Shown: positions 1-10,960, numbered from the stretch's first letter. The stretch is DNA of 64,000 bases from Rattus norvegicus (GCF_036323735.1 NC_086034.1:41167439-41231438), one strand, 5' to 3'. Numbers and translations: made by a program. Notes: generated by a model not told the origin, from the letters alone.

Positions 1-255
1 GGGTCCTATTCCCTTCCACCTATATTGTAGGCTGCTTTCTCTCTTGCAGCTCTTAAATCTGATCCCTCTAAATATGGATCATGGTGATTCTTTTCATTCT
101 CCCCTCTCTCAGTCCCTTGCCCTTTCTTTCTGTCTTTCTACCCAGCCATTGCTTATATGGCAATTCTTTATTTGCAATTAAAGGACTCCAGGAGCCTCAG
201 ACCTGGAAGTCTGGTTTTTTGCGGAGCCAAAATAAGACAATGCTCAACACCAGAT
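1..255 (+). other. Possible LTR 3' portion cut by the window edge
   Basis: The stretch is pyrimidine-rich, then has an ATTAAA-type signal (near 178), a short T-rich run and a CAACA-like end near 245. This resembles the R/U5 part of a rodent LTR. The 5' part lies outside the window and no target duplication can be checked, so the call is weak. Positions 256-660 show nothing recognisable. Confidence 0.25.
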
Positions 256-661
256 GTTGACCCTTTACACATACATTCTTGATATTAAATTAAGCAAATT
301 TCTTTGAGAATATAGGAATTTGATCCTCAGTACTAGGAAGGGTAAACATAAAGAAGGAAACAGCAGACATTTTGACTGTGGCCTCGGTTCATATGTTGCT
401 GGCTAGAACCTAGTCAACATGCATACTCTTGATTTGATAGTCACCTAGGAAACATAATTCATAGTTCCCAACTCTGTACCCTATTAAAGATATAGGAAAT
501 GTGAAAGGAAGATAGAACATAACAGTACAGACTCTCTCAAAATTCTCTTAGACCTCTGGGTTTGTATTCCATTTATTTAAGCATTCCTGAGTGCTCTGTA
601 TTCTCTTAGTGGCCATTCTCTGATCCACATTTTTATCTTTAAGCCATTAAATACACCATTT

Positions 662-674
662 AAAACTGTGGTGA
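662..674. repeat. Target-site duplication, 5' copy, of the 0.7-7.3 kb L1
   Basis: The 13-bp AAAACTGTGGTGA here is repeated exactly at 7306-7318, immediately after the A-rich tail of the L1. This fixes both ends of the insertion and shows ordinary target-primed reverse transcription. Confidence 0.95.
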
Positions 675-1365
675 GGAGAGAGAGACCCAACCGCCTGGTC
701 AGGTGGGCACTCCTGAGGCTGCAGAGCGGAAGAGACCACCAACACTGCTCACCCCTGCCCACATCCCTGGCCCAAGAGGAAACTGTATAAGGCCTCTGGG
801 CTCCCGTGGGGGAGGGCCCAGGAGCGGCAGGACCCCTGCCTGAGACACCACCAGAACCTGAAGGAAACAGACCGGATAAACAGTTCTCTGCACCCAAATC
901 CCGTGGGAGGGAGAGCTGAACCTTCAGAGAGGCAGACAAGCCTGGGAAACCAGAAGAAACTGCTCTCTGCACACACATCTCAGACGCCAGAGGAAAAAGC
1001 CAAAGACCATCTGGAACCCTGGTGCACTGAAGCTCCCGGAAGGGGCGGCACAAGTCTTCCTGGTTGCTGCCGCTGCAGAGAGCCCGTGGGCAGCACCCCA
1101 CGAGCGAACCTGAGCCTCGGGACCACAGGTAAGACCAACTTTTCTGCTGCAAGAAAGCTGCCTGGTGAACTCAAGACACAGGCCCACAGGAACAGCTGAA
1201 GACCTGTAGAGAGGAAAAACTACACGCCGGAAAGCAGAACACTCTGTCCCCATAACTGACTGAAAGAGAGGAAAACAGGTCTACAGCACTCCTGACACAC
1301 AGGCTTATAGGACAGTCTAGCCACTGTCAGAAATAGCAGAACAAAGTAACACTAGAGATAATCTG
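675..1365 (+). promoter_or_regulatory. L1 5' UTR / internal promoter region
   Basis: This is GC-rich sequence between the TSD and the ORF1 start, unlike the AT-rich flank. In rodent L1s this region holds the internal promoter. No tandem monomers like those of mouse L1 are visible; it reads as a single non-repeated unit. Promoter activity is inferred from the family, not from a motif. Confidence 0.7.
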
Positions 1366-2574
1366 ATGGCGAGAGTCAAGCGCAGGAACCCAAGCAACAG
1401 AAACCAAGACTACATGGCACCATCGGAGCCCAATTCTCCCATCAAAACAAACATGGAATATCCAAACACAACAGAAAAGCAAGATCTAGTTTCAAAATCA
1501 TTTTTGATCATGATGCTGGAGGACTTCAAGAAAGACGTGAAGAACTCCCTTAGAGAACAAGTAGAAGCCTACAGAGAGGAATCGCAAAAATGCCTGAAAG
1601 AATTGCAAAAATCCCAGAAAGAATTCCAGGAAAACATAAATAAACAAGTAGAAGCCCTTAGAGAGGAGACACAAAAATCCCTGAAAGAATTCCAGGAAAA
1701 CATAAATAAACAAGTAGAAGCCCATAGAGAGGAGACACAAAAATCCCTGAAAGAATTCCAGGAAAACACAATCAAACAGTTGAAGGAATTAAAAATGGAA
1801 ATAGAAGCAATCAAGAAAGAACACATGGAAACAACCCTGGATATAGAAAACCAAAGGAAGAGACAAGGAGCTGTAGATATGAGCTTCACCAACAGAATAC
1901 AAGAGATGGAAGAGAGAATCTCAGGAGCAGAAGATTCCATAGAAATCATTGACTCAACTGTCAAAGATAATGTAAAGCGGAAAAAGCTACTGGTCCAAAA
2001 CATACAGGAAATCCAGGACTCAATGAGAAGATCAAACCTAAGGATAATAGGTATAGAAGAGAGTGAAGACTCCCATCTCAAAGGACCAGTAAATATCTTC
2101 AACAAAATCATAGAAGAAAACTTCCCTAACCTAAAAAAAGAGATACCCATAGACATACAAGAAGCCTACAGAACTCCAAATAGATTGGACCAGAAAAGAA
2201 ACACCTCCCGTCACATAATAGTCAAAACACCAAATGCACAAAATAAAGAAAGAATATTAAAAGCAGTAAGGGAAAAAGGTCAAGTAACATATAAAGGCAG
2301 ACCTATCAGAATCACACCAGACTTCTCGCCAGAAACTATGAAGGCCAGAAGATCCTGGACTGATGTCATACAGACCCTAAGAGAACACAAATGCCAGCCC
2401 AGGTTACTGTATCCAGCAAAACTCTCAATTAACATTGATGGAGAAACCAAGATATTCCATGACAAAACCAAATTTACACAATATCTTTCTACAAATCCAG
2501 CACTACAAAGGATAATAAATGGTAAAGCCCAACATAAGGAGGCAAGCTATACCCTAGAAGAAGCAAGAAACTAA
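1366..2574 (+). CDS. L1 ORF1 protein (ORF1p), intact, 402 aa
   Basis: ORF1p is the nucleic-acid-binding chaperone that coats L1 RNA as trimers in the cytoplasmic RNP and is needed for retrotransposition. The frame is open from ATG 1366 to TAA 2574. A long coiled coil covers about residues 45-200 and includes near-identical 22-residue units (each 66 bp) around residues 90-137 with the core KSLKEFQEN. An RRM-like domain follows from about residue 218 (MRRSNLRIIGIEES) and a basic C-terminal domain from about 316 (ITPDFSPETMKARRSW). The length is slightly above the usual ~370 aa, explained by the tandem coiled-coil units. It precedes ORF2 by about 60 bp, as in other rodent L1s. Expression is unknown; the frame itself has no lesion. 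Confidence 0.93.
   Translation: MARVKRRNPSNRNQDYMAPSEPNSPIKTNMEYPNTTEKQDLVSKSFLIMMLEDFKKDVKNSLREQVEAYREESQKCLKELQKSQKEFQENINKQVEALREETQKSLKEFQENINKQVEAHREETQKSLKEFQENTIKQLKELKMEIEAIKKEHMETTLDIENQRKRQGAVDMSFTNRIQEMEERISGAEDSIEIIDSTVKDNVKRKKLLVQNIQEIQDSMRRSNLRIIGIEESEDSHLKGPVNIFNKIIEENFPNLKKEIPIDIQEAYRTPNRLDQKRNTSRHIIVKTPNAQNKERILKAVREKGQVTYKGRPIRITPDFSPETMKARRSWTDVIQTLREHKCQPRLLYPAKLSINIDGETKIFHDKTKFTQYLSTNPALQRIINGKAQHKEASYTLEEARN
1645..1776 (+). repeat. Two tandem 66-bp coiled-coil repeats in ORF1
   Basis: Two adjacent 66-bp units, each starting CAAGTAGAAGCCC and including AAATCCCTGAAAGAATTCC, differ at only a few bases. A third, more diverged unit precedes them. Each encodes 22 residues of the coiled coil. 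This is the known length-variable region of rodent ORF1. Confidence 0.9.
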
Positions 2575-2633
2575 TCGTCTTGGCAACAAAACAAAGAGAA
2601 TGAAAGCACACAAACATAACCTCACATCCAAAT

Positions 2634-5600
2634 ATGAATATAACGGGAAGCAATAATCACTATTCCTTAATATTTCTCAACATCAATGGCCTCAACTCAC
2701 CAATAAAAAGACATAGATTAACAAACTGGATATGCAACGAGGACCCTGCATTCTGCTGTCTACAGGAGACACATCTCAGAGACAAAGACAGACACTACCT
2801 CAGAGTGAAAGGCTGGAAAACAACTTTCCAAGCAAATGGTCAGAAGAAGCAAGCTGGAGTAGCCATTCTAATATCAAATAAAATCAATTTCCAACTAAAA
2901 GTCATCTAAAAAGATAAGGAAGGACACTTCATATTCATCAAAGGAAAAATCCACCAAGATGAACTCTCAATCCTAAATATCTATGCCCCAAATACAAGGG
3001 CACCTCCATACGTAAAAGAAACCTTACTAAAGCTCAAAACACACATTGCACCTCACACAATAATAGTGGGAGATTTCAACACCCCACTCTCATCAATGGA
3101 CAGATCATGGAAACAGAAATTAAACAGTGATGTCGACAGACTAAGAGAAGTCATGAGCCAAATGGACTTAACGGATATTTATAGAACATTCTATCCTAAA
3201 GCAAAAGGATATACCTTCTTCTCAGCTCCTCATGGTACTTTCTCCAAAATTGACCATATAATTGGTCAAAAAACGGGCCTCAACAGGTACAGAAAGATAG
3301 AAATAATCCCATGCGTGCTATCGGACCACCACAGCCTAAAAGTGGTCTTCAATAACAATCAAGGAAGAATGTCCACATATACTTGGAAATTGAACAATGC
3401 TCTAGTCAATGATAACCTGGTCAAGGAAGAAATAAAGAAAGAAATTAAAAACTTTTTAGAATTTAATGAAAATGAAGATACAACATACCCAAACTTATGG
3501 GACACAATGAAAGCTGTGCTAAGAGGAAAACTCATAGCGCTGAGTGCCTGCAGAAAGAAACAGGAAAGAGCATATGTCAGCAGCTTGACAGCACACCTAA
3601 AAGCTCTAGAACAAAAAGAAGCAAATACACCCAGGAGGAGTAGAAGGCAGGAAATAATCAAACTCAGAGCTGAAATCAACCAAGTAGAAACAAAAAGGAC
3701 CATAGAAAGAATCAACAGAACCAAAAGTTGGTTCTTTGAGAAAATCAACAAGATAGATAAACCCTTAGCCAGACTAACGAGAGGACACAGAGAGTGCGTC
3801 CAAATTAACAAAATCAGAAATGAAAAGGGAGACATAACAACAGATTCAGAGGAAATTCAAAAAATCATCAGATCTTACTATAAAAATCTATATTCAACAA
3901 AACTTGAAAATCTTCAGGAAATGGACAATTTCCTAGACAGATACCAGGTATCGAAGTTAAATCAGGAACAGATAAACCAGTTAAACAACACCATAACTCC
4001 TAAGGAAATAGAAGCAGTCATTAAAGATCTCCCAACCAAAAAGAGCCCAGGTCCAGACGGGTTTAGTGCAGAATTCTATCAAACCTTCATAGAAGACCTC
4101 ATACCAATATTATCCAAACTATTCCACAAAATTGAAACAGATGGATCACTACCGAATTCCTTCTACGAAGCCACAATTACTCTTATACCTAAACCACACA
4201 AAGACACAACAAAGAAAGAGAACTTCAGACCAATTTCCCTTATGAATATCGACGCAAAAATACTCAATAAAATTCTGGCAAACCGAATTCAAGAGCACAT
4301 CAAAACAATCATCCACCATGATCAAGTAGGCTTCATCCCAGGCATGCAGGGATGGTTTAATATACGGAAAACCATCAATGTGATCCATTATATAAACAAA
4401 CTGAAAGAACAGAACCACATGATCATTTCATTAGATGCTGAGAAAGCATTTGACAAAATTCAACTCCCCTTCATGATAAAAGTCCTGGAAAGAATAGGAA
4501 TTCAAGGCCCATACCTAAACATAGTAAAAGCCATATACAGCAAACCAGTTGCTAACATTAAACTAAATGGAGAGAAACTTGAAGCAATCCCACTAAAATC
4601 AGGGACTAGACAAGGCTGCCCACTCTCTCCCTACTTATTCAATATAGTTCTTGAAGTTCTAGCCAGAGCAATCAGACAACAAAAGGAGATCAAGGGGATA
4701 CAGATCGGAAAAGAAGTCAAAATAACACTATTTGCAGATGACATGATAGTATATTTAAGTGATCCCAAAAGTTCCACCAGAGAACTACTAAAGCTGATAA
4801 ACAACTTCAGCAAAGTGGCTGGGTATAAAATTAACTCAAATAAATCAGTTGCCTTCTGCTATACAAAAGAGAAACAAGCCGAGAAAGAAATTAGGGAAAC
4901 GACACCCTTCATAATAGACCCAAATAATATAAAGTACCTCGGTGTGACTTTAACCAAGCAAGTAAAAGATCTGTACAATAAGAACTTCAAGACACTGAGG
5001 AAAGAAATTGAAGAAGACCTCAGAAGATGGAAAGATCTCCCCTGCTCATGGATTTGCAGGATTAATATAGTAAAAATGGCCATTTTACCAAAAGCAATCT
5101 ACAGATTCAATGCAATCCCCATCAAAATACCAATCCAATTCTTCAAAGAGTTAGACAGAACAATTTGCAAATTCATCTGGAATAACAAAAAACCCAGGAT
5201 AGCTAAAGCTATCCTCAACAATAAAAGGACTTCAGGGGGAATCACTATCCCTGAACTCAAGCAGTATTACAGAGAAATAGTGAGGAAAAACTGCATGGTA
5301 TTGGTACAGAGACAGACAGATAGACCAATGGAATAGAATTGAAGACCCAGAAATGAACCCACACACCTATGGTCACTTGATTTTTGACAAAGGAGCCAAA
5401 ACCATCCAATGGAAAAAAGATAGCATTTTCAGCAAAGGGTGCTGGTTCAACTGGAGGGCAACATGTAGAAGAATGCAGATCGATCCATGCTTATCACCCT
5501 GTACAAAGCTTAAGTCCAACTGGATCAAGGACCTCCACATCAAACCAGACACACTCAAACTAATAGAAGAAAAACTAGGGAAGCATCTGGAACACATGGG

Positions 5601-6459
5601 CACTGGAAAAAATTTCCTGAACAAAACACCAATGGCTTACGCTCTAAGATCAAGAATCGACAAATGGGATCTCATAAAACTGCAAAGCTTCTGTAAGGCA
5701 AAGGACACGGTGGTTAGGACAAAACGGCAACCAACAGATTGGGAAAAGATCTTTACCAATCCTACAACAGATAGAGGCCTTATATCCAAAATATACAAAG
5801 AACTCAAGAAGTTAGACCGCAGGGAAACAAATAACCCTATTAAAAAATGGGGTTCAGAGCTAAACAAAGAATTCACAGCTGAGGAATGCCGAATGGCTGA
5901 GAAACACCTAAAGAAATGTTCAACATCTTTAGTCATAAGGGAAATGCAAATCAAAACAATCCTGAGATTTCACCTCACACCAGTGAGAATGGCTAAGATC
6001 AAAAACTCAGGTGACAGCAGATGCTGGCGAGGATGTGGAGAAAGAGGAACACTCCTCCATTGTTGGTGGGATTGCAGACTGGTACAACCATTCTGGAAAT
6101 TAGTCTGGAGGTTCCTCAGAAATTTGGACATTGAACTGCCTGAGGATCCAGCTATACCTCTCTTGGGCATATACCCAAAAAATGCCTCAACATATAAAAG
6201 AGACACGTGCTCCACTATGTTCATCGCAGCCTTATTTATAATAGCCAGAAAATGGAAAGAACCCAGATGCCCTTCAACAGAGGAATGGATACAGAAAATG
6301 TGGTACATCTACACAATGGAATATTACTCAGCTATCAAAAACAACGAGTTTATGAAATTCGTAGGCAATTGGTTGGAACTGGAAAATATCATCCTGAGTG
6401 AGCTAACCCAGTCACAGAAAGACATACATGGTATGCACTCATTGATAAGTGGCTTTTAG
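2634..6459 (+). pseudogene. L1 ORF2 (endonuclease-reverse transcriptase), one stop and one frameshift
   Basis: ORF2p nicks target DNA and reverse-transcribes L1 RNA at the nick. The endonuclease domain starts with LNINGLNSP and has LQETHL, GDFNTPL and SDHHSL. The RT domain follows, with the FADD active site at about 4731-4742, then the C-terminal Cys-rich motif HCWWDC at 6058-6075. Two lesions break it. A Lys codon has become TAA at 2907-2909 inside the endonuclease, since the other L1 copies here read AAA. A 1-bp net insertion near 5281-5285 shifts the frame between 3066-5336 and 5353-6459. All domains are otherwise present, so the element is recently disabled. It could still be mobilised in trans in principle, but cannot make full ORF2p. 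Confidence 0.93.
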
Positions 6460-6682
6460 CCCAAATGCTTGAATTACCCTAGATTCCTAGAAAAAACGAA
6501 ACTCAAGACGGATGATCGAAATGTGAATGCTTCACTCCTTCTTTAAATGAGGAAAAAGAATACCCTTGCAGGGAAGGGAGAGGCAAAGATTAAAACAGAG
6601 ACTGAAGGAACACCCATTCCGAGCCTGCCCCACATGTGGCCCATACATATACAGCCACCCAATTAGACAAGATGGATGAAGC

Positions 6683-6699
6683 AAAGAAGTGCAGACCGA
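6683..6699. repeat. TSD, 5' copy, of nested ID element
   Basis: The 17-bp AAAGAAGTGCAGACCGA is repeated exactly at 6803-6819 on the other side of the ID tail. The perfect match indicates a recent insertion into the L1 3' UTR. Confidence 0.95.
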
Positions 6700-6802
6700 G
6701 GGACTGGGGATTTAGCTCAGTGGTAGAGCGCTTACCTAGGAAGCGCAAGGCCCTGGGTTCGGTCCCCAGCCCCGAAAAAAAAGAACCAAAAAAAAAAAAA
6801 AA
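6700..6802 (+). mobile_element. ID SINE (rat) nested in L1 3' UTR
   Basis: This is an ID family body of about 75 bp (tRNA-Ala/BC1-derived). It has the A-box-like TTAGCTCAGTGGTAGAGCG and B-box-like GGTTCGGTCCC of an RNA polymerase III promoter, then an A-rich tail containing AAGAACCAAA. It is flanked by a perfect 17-bp TSD. It lies in the same orientation as the host L1, and therefore inserted after the L1 did (or was carried along from the parent L1). Confidence 0.96.
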
Positions 6803-7147
6803 AAAGAAGTGCAGACCGACAGGAGCCGGATTTAGATCGCTCCTGAGAGACACAGCCAGAATACAGCAAATACAGAGGCGAATGCCAGCAGCAAACCACT
6901 GAACTGAGAATAGGTCCCCCGTTGAAGGAATCAGAGAAAGAACTGGAAGAGCTTGAAGGGGCTCGAGACCCCAAAAGTACAACAAAGTCAAGCAACCAGA
7001 GCTTCCAAGGGACTAAGCCACTACCTAAATACTATACATGGACTGACCCTGGACTCTGACCCCATAGGTAGCAATGAATATCCTAGTAAGAGCACCAGTG
7101 GAAGGGGAAGCCCTGGGTCCTGCTAAGACTGAACCCCCAGTGAACTA

Positions 7148-7225
7148 GACTATGGGGGGAGGACGGCAATGGGGGGAGGGTTGGGAGGGGAACACCCATA
7201 AGGAAGGGGAGGGGGGAGGGGGATG
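7148..7225 (+). other. G-rich polypurine tract of L1 3' UTR
   Basis: Long G runs (for example GGGGGGAGGG) lie just upstream of the L1 tail. This is a conserved feature of rodent L1 3' UTRs and has G-quadruplex-forming potential. The same tract appears in minus orientation in the L1s at 32.6, 37.9 and 43.2 kb. Confidence 0.8.
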
Positions 7226-7305
7226 TTTGCCCGGAAACCGGGAAAGGGAATAACACTTGAAATGTATATAAGAAATACTCAAGTTAATAAAATAAATAAA
7301 TAAAT

Positions 7306-7318
7306 AAAACTGTGGTGA
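7306..7318. repeat. Target-site duplication, 3' copy, of the first L1
   Basis: Exact repeat of 662-674, directly after the (AAAT)n tail. Confidence 0.95.
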
Positions 7319-7384
7319 AGTGCTAAAATGCTTAAAACATAAAAATGTAACATTTTGATGATCTTTTTTAGTTATCGTTTTATG

Positions 7385-7592
7385 TGTAAAGGTATTTTTG
7401 CTTGCTTGTATGTCTCTACACCACATTCTTGCCTGGTAACCACAGAGGCTAGAAGACAGCATTGGGTACTCCCGTTACTAGAGTTAAAGACAGCTGTGAA
7501 TCACCATGTGGGTGGTGGCAGTGGAGCCCACCATAGTCCTCTGAGAGAGAAACCAGTGCTCTTGGCTGCTCAGCCATCTCTTTGGTCCCAAC
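7385..7592 (-). mobile_element. B3/B2-type SINE, diverged
   Basis: In reverse orientation the sequence carries a tRNA-derived head (GAGATGGCTGAGCAGCC-like near 7575-7590) and the weakly conserved B3 body with CACCACATGGTGATTCAC-like sequence. It is diverged; the exact subfamily is uncertain. Confidence 0.6.
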
Positions 7593-7839
7593 CATTTTTA
7601 CATGGGTTGTTCAGTAACATTAATACAGTGTGCAACAGACATTACTTCCATTCGTCAGTAAATCCCTTTCATCTTGACTTAAGATGCTCCTGTTATTACC
7701 CCAGTCCCAAAACACACTCTCCTATTTTCAGTATCTCCTAAATACTTGAAGTATCTGGTCTGAGTGGGATGGTAGAGCAGTTTACCTTTACAAATGACTG
7801 CTTTTCTTAGCATCTTGATTTCATGACTATGCTGTTGCA

Positions 7840-7985
7840 CATCCTAAATTTCCTAAGTCTAAATAATATTTCATATGTGTATGTGGCATGTTTTGTTTTT
7901 TGATCGTATATCAATGCATATTTGGGATTGCTTTCACCTTTTAGCTACTATGAATGCAGGTGTACAGATAAATGTTTCATTGTGA
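7840..7985 (-). mobile_element. Old L1 ORF2 fragment
   Basis: The stretch resembles the minus-strand L1 segment seen clearly at about 33,409-33,520 (ATATTTCAT, then CATATTTGGG, then TAGCTACTATGAATGCA). It is short and diverged. From 7986 to 8821 nothing is recognised apart from a short (GGCACT)n run near 8446-8463. Confidence 0.5.
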
Positions 7986-8821
7986 GCAAGTGGACCATGA
8001 CATCAGACAGAAGAACTCAGAAGGTTTAGTGATCTCAAACACCATGAATCTCAGAATTGATAATGGTAGGAATGAGACCATTGCCTGCTCCAGAACATGT
8101 AACCAGGACACCACACTGAGAAGACCAGGACTATTAGTCACGTAGGAAAAACTCCTGGAATCCTTCCCCATGCAAATAGAGCATCACTAGCTTCTCAAAC
8201 TGATCCAGTGGATCCAAGCATCTTCCCTTGGAACCCACTCTACTCCTCCAAAAGTATATTTCCTATTCACATTTAATAAAGTACAGAAGCTATGTTACCT
8301 AGAGTAATCTGAGAGTGTCAGTTTTACTGAGCTGTAACTCTTGGGAAAGAGCTTTCTCTCCAGAAGCTGTCATCAGAAGCTTTCATCTGGACCTTGGCCC
8401 AGCCTCCTGCCATCAGCAAAGCCTACTGCTGCTAATGCCACCCTGGCACTGGCACTGGCACTGCCACAGTAGCAGAGGAGACCCAGGACCCTGGATAGCT
8501 CTCCTGTATTGTCCCAAACCTCCCCGCTTTCCTTGTAAGAGCTGTTAACACTCTGCCCATTTCCTGCCAGACCAGAGACCCTGGGAAGCAACTCAACCCA
8601 TTTTCACCAAGGGCCACATCTACTTTGAGTTTGGGTCTATACTCAGAAGTGGACATAGATAATGTAGTACTGTAGTAATGCTTTCGATTTCTGCCACGCT
8701 TTTTCCCACAGTGGGAGCAGCATTATATCCTCTCACCTAGTTCCTCTCTTGGGCGATGAAAGTAAGAGGATCAGGAATTCTGGCTATTTGGGTTACATAG
8801 AGTCTGACTCAAGGGAAAAAA

Positions 8822-8910
8822 GGGCTGAGGATAGAGTTAAGTGGTAGAGCACTTGCTTAGGGCACACACGACTCTGGATTCAATACTTAGATTATGCCCA
8901 ACACCCTGAA
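8822..8910 (+). mobile_element. Diverged ID-like SINE
   Basis: GGGCTGAGGATAGAG followed by GTGGTAGAGCACTTGCTTAG matches the ID/tRNA-Ala-like A-box region with several changes. GATTCAATACTTAG stands in for the B-box part. It is much older than the IDs at 6.7, 17.8 and 59.7 kb. Confidence 0.6.
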
Positions 8911-9188
8911 CCCCAGGACCCATCCATTTGGGTGTGAGGAAGCCTCTCCTACGGGTTTTGTATGATTGGTGACTGGGAGCATATTTTCCTGTGCTTATTG
9001 GCTATTCATACATCAAACCTGTTAGATTACATTTCATTGATGATAAAATTAGTTTTAAGAAGTCTATATCTTTATCTCTTATTGAATATAATTTCACTTA
9101 CTTTCTTCCATTTTGTAAGTTGCCTTTTCACTGCTGTGTGATTTGATGCAGTTTTAACTTAAATATTTATTTTCTTAATGTCTATGAC

Positions 9189-9622
9189 TGTTGTGGATTG
9201 GTTGTAATGCTATTTGTGTTCATTTGGCTCCCAAAAGCACATGGGAACCACATGTCTGCCTGTAAGACTCTGAGGGTCCTTACCCCCAGTTGGCTCTGAT
9301 TGGTAATAAAGTTGCTGGTGGCCAATGGCTAGGCAGGGAGACAGAGGCGGGACTTGTGGATCACCATTGCCAGGGAAAGAGAAGGTCCTAGCCTGAGAAA
9401 TGTAGGACAAGGAGACAAAGACACAGAGACACTGACAACATGTAAGAGTTGGAGATCATGGCGCATGAGGGCTGCAGGCTTGGGTCTGTGGCTGCCAGTA
9501 TTGAATATAGGCTTTTGTAAGAAATAATTAAAGCATATGGGAGGGGAGACTGTTTTAGTTGCGGGGATGTTTGGATGGGTCCAGACATTTTGATGTTTAA
9601 AGTATATTAAATAGAAGGCTCT

Positions 9623-9666
<44 letters not shown>

Positions 9667-9766
9667 CATTCATGAGTCCAGAGCATTTTGGCGGGCAGTG
9701 AGGATTGTGATTATGTGCTGCTGCCACCGCAGCAGCATTTGAGTGCTGATAGTTATTAATTCAACA
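9189..9766 (+). mobile_element. Solo LTR of a rodent endogenous retrovirus
   Basis: The 578-bp block begins TGTTGTGG and ends TTCAACA. It is flanked by TATGAC (9183-9188) and TATGAA (9767-9772), a 5-6 bp imperfect TSD. AATAAA-type signals occur inside (near 9304), suggesting plus orientation. A (GT)n run lies inside. No retroviral coding sequence adjoins it. The subfamily was not assigned. Confidence 0.6.
9625..9664 (+). repeat. (GT)n microsatellite
   Basis: About 20 GT units inside the LTR-like block. Confidence 0.95.
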
Positions 9767-9784
9767 TATGAATATTTGACTACG

Positions 9785-9952
9785 TTTGTATGTTTACAGC
9801 ATGCATGTAGAGGCCAGAAAATGTTGCATATCCCGAAACTGGAGTTACAGATGGCTCCAAGTTGCCTTGTGTGCGTTGGATACTAAACCTTAGTCCTGTG
9901 CAAGAGAAGCAAGTGTTCTCAAGTGCTGAACCATCTCTACAGCTCCAGTTTT
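9785..9952 (-). mobile_element. B3/B2-type SINE, diverged
   Basis: Reverse orientation: a tRNA-like head (GAGATGGTTCAGCACTTGAG-like) near 9935, followed by AACACTTGCTTCTCTTGC and a diverged body. It lies directly beside the LTR. Confidence 0.6.
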
Positions 9953-10059
9953 TACTTTTTCTCCCCAAAAGTTTAATTAAGAGTTTTAGTTGACACACAA
10001 GATCATGGGATTTATTCTTGTTATGGACCCCCTTCTGCTTTCACAGTATTACATCTGAG

Positions 10060-10330
10060 TATTTTCTAGTTTATCTACTTTGTTGTGAGAATATGTTCAT
10101 ATCATATCCAAGAAATCATTAACAAATCCACTGTCAAAATAATTACCTATTTTCTTTTTCTTGAGTTCAGTAGTTTTAGTCTTATGTTTAAGTCCATTTT
10201 AAAAATCTATTATGAATTAATATTTATATATAGTGTAAGCTAATGGTCCATCTTCTTTTGCATGTGATATCCCAGTTTCACTAACTCTCTTCATTTAAAA
10301 GACTGTCCCATTGATTTCTTACGGAGAAGC
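10060..10330 (-). mobile_element. Ancient mammalian L1 ORF2 fragment
   Basis: The plus strand reads CATATCCAAGAAATCATT, then TTTTAGTCTTATGTTTAAGTCC, then TCTTTTGCATGTGATATCC and AAAAGACTGTCC. This is the recognisable antisense of the ORF2 3' region of old mammalian L1s, in minus orientation. From 10331 to 10706 no feature is recognised. Confidence 0.7.
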
Positions 10331-10706
10331 CCTTTTAAATACAAATGTCCCTGGGTTGCACTATACCTTAAGGTCCTCAGTTGTAAGTAACTGCCTAAGT
10401 AGGAAACTGATGGCTAAGGTAAGAGGGGAAGGTACTGAGAAGAGAGATATGTGTGGGCCCAAACCCAGCTTATCTCCCCTTGTCTAAGAGTGGCCCCAGG
10501 CTGCTTTCTCTACATTTGTGGCACATTATGTGTTATGTCATACAACTAAAATGGGCACAATAGTGAACTCATTGTACATTTGTTTTAGTTAACAAATATT
10601 TCTTGTAACTATTAAGTGACGGTAAGGTAGCACTTTGTATCTGTATATGACCACAGCAATGAGACTAAATAAGGTCACTCAAAGGCAGTTGCACTTACTT
10701 GTTTTG

Positions 10707-10845
10707 GTTATTGGTTTGTTTGAGATAGGATCTAACTACGTAGCTATCTAGCCTCTGTTGGCTTGGACTCAGAATCCTCTTGCCTTAGCTTCTTCCTGTG
10801 TTCTGGGATTACAGGTGTGACTTACTGTACCTGGCTTGTTCTTCC
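10707..10845 (-). mobile_element. B1 SINE
   Basis: In reverse: GCCAGGTACAGTAAGTCACACCTGTAATCCCAGAACACAGG and so on through GATCCTATCTCAAACAAACC, the 7SL-derived B1 body with its B-box-like core and tail. Confidence 0.8.
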
Positions 10846-10859
10846 TATGTCTCCTCCCC

Positions 10860-10960
10860 ACAACACTGCCATTACCACTCCTAGGTAGCCCAAACCAGCC
10901 ATAACTGTTCAGCCTCAGTCTTCTGAGTGTTGAAATTATGGAGGCATGGGGGGCAAGCAA
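10860..10960 (-). mobile_element. Diverged B1-like fragment
   Basis: GTAGCCCAAACCAGCC and CCTCAGTCTTCTGAGTGTTG resemble the minus-strand B1 pattern, with loss of similarity elsewhere. It may be a second, older B1. Confidence 0.4.

Larger units (their letters stand above)
675..7305 (+). mobile_element. Near-full-length young L1 (LINE-1), rat type
   Basis: The element has about 690 bp of GC-rich 5' UTR, ORF1 (1366-2574), a short spacer, ORF2 (2634-6459, two lesions), a 3' UTR with a G-rich polypurine tract (about 7148-7225) and an (AAAT)n-type tail. A 13-bp TSD flanks it. An ID SINE is nested in the 3' UTR. The 5' UTR normally carries the internal RNA polymerase II promoter; whether this 5' end is complete or slightly truncated cannot be told without a consensus. 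The sense-strand ORFs are nearly intact, which marks it as one of the youngest elements in the window. Many open frames on its minus strand are shadows. Confidence 0.97.

Noticed and set aside
577..1253. 191-aa and 109-aa minus-strand frames over the L1 5' UTR
   Set aside because: They are in GC-rich L1 5' UTR antisense and extend across the TSD into unrelated flank; an antisense ORF of the primate ORF0 kind is not supported by anything seen.
1498..2156. Long minus-strand frames across L1 ORF1
   Set aside because: They are antisense shadows of the repetitive coiled-coil coding sequence.
6700..6775. tRNA gene (A and B boxes) here and at 17,792 and 59,679
   Set aside because: The boxes belong to ID SINEs, which derive from tRNA-Ala/BC1; A-rich tails and TSDs show retroposition, and no cloverleaf 3' half is present.
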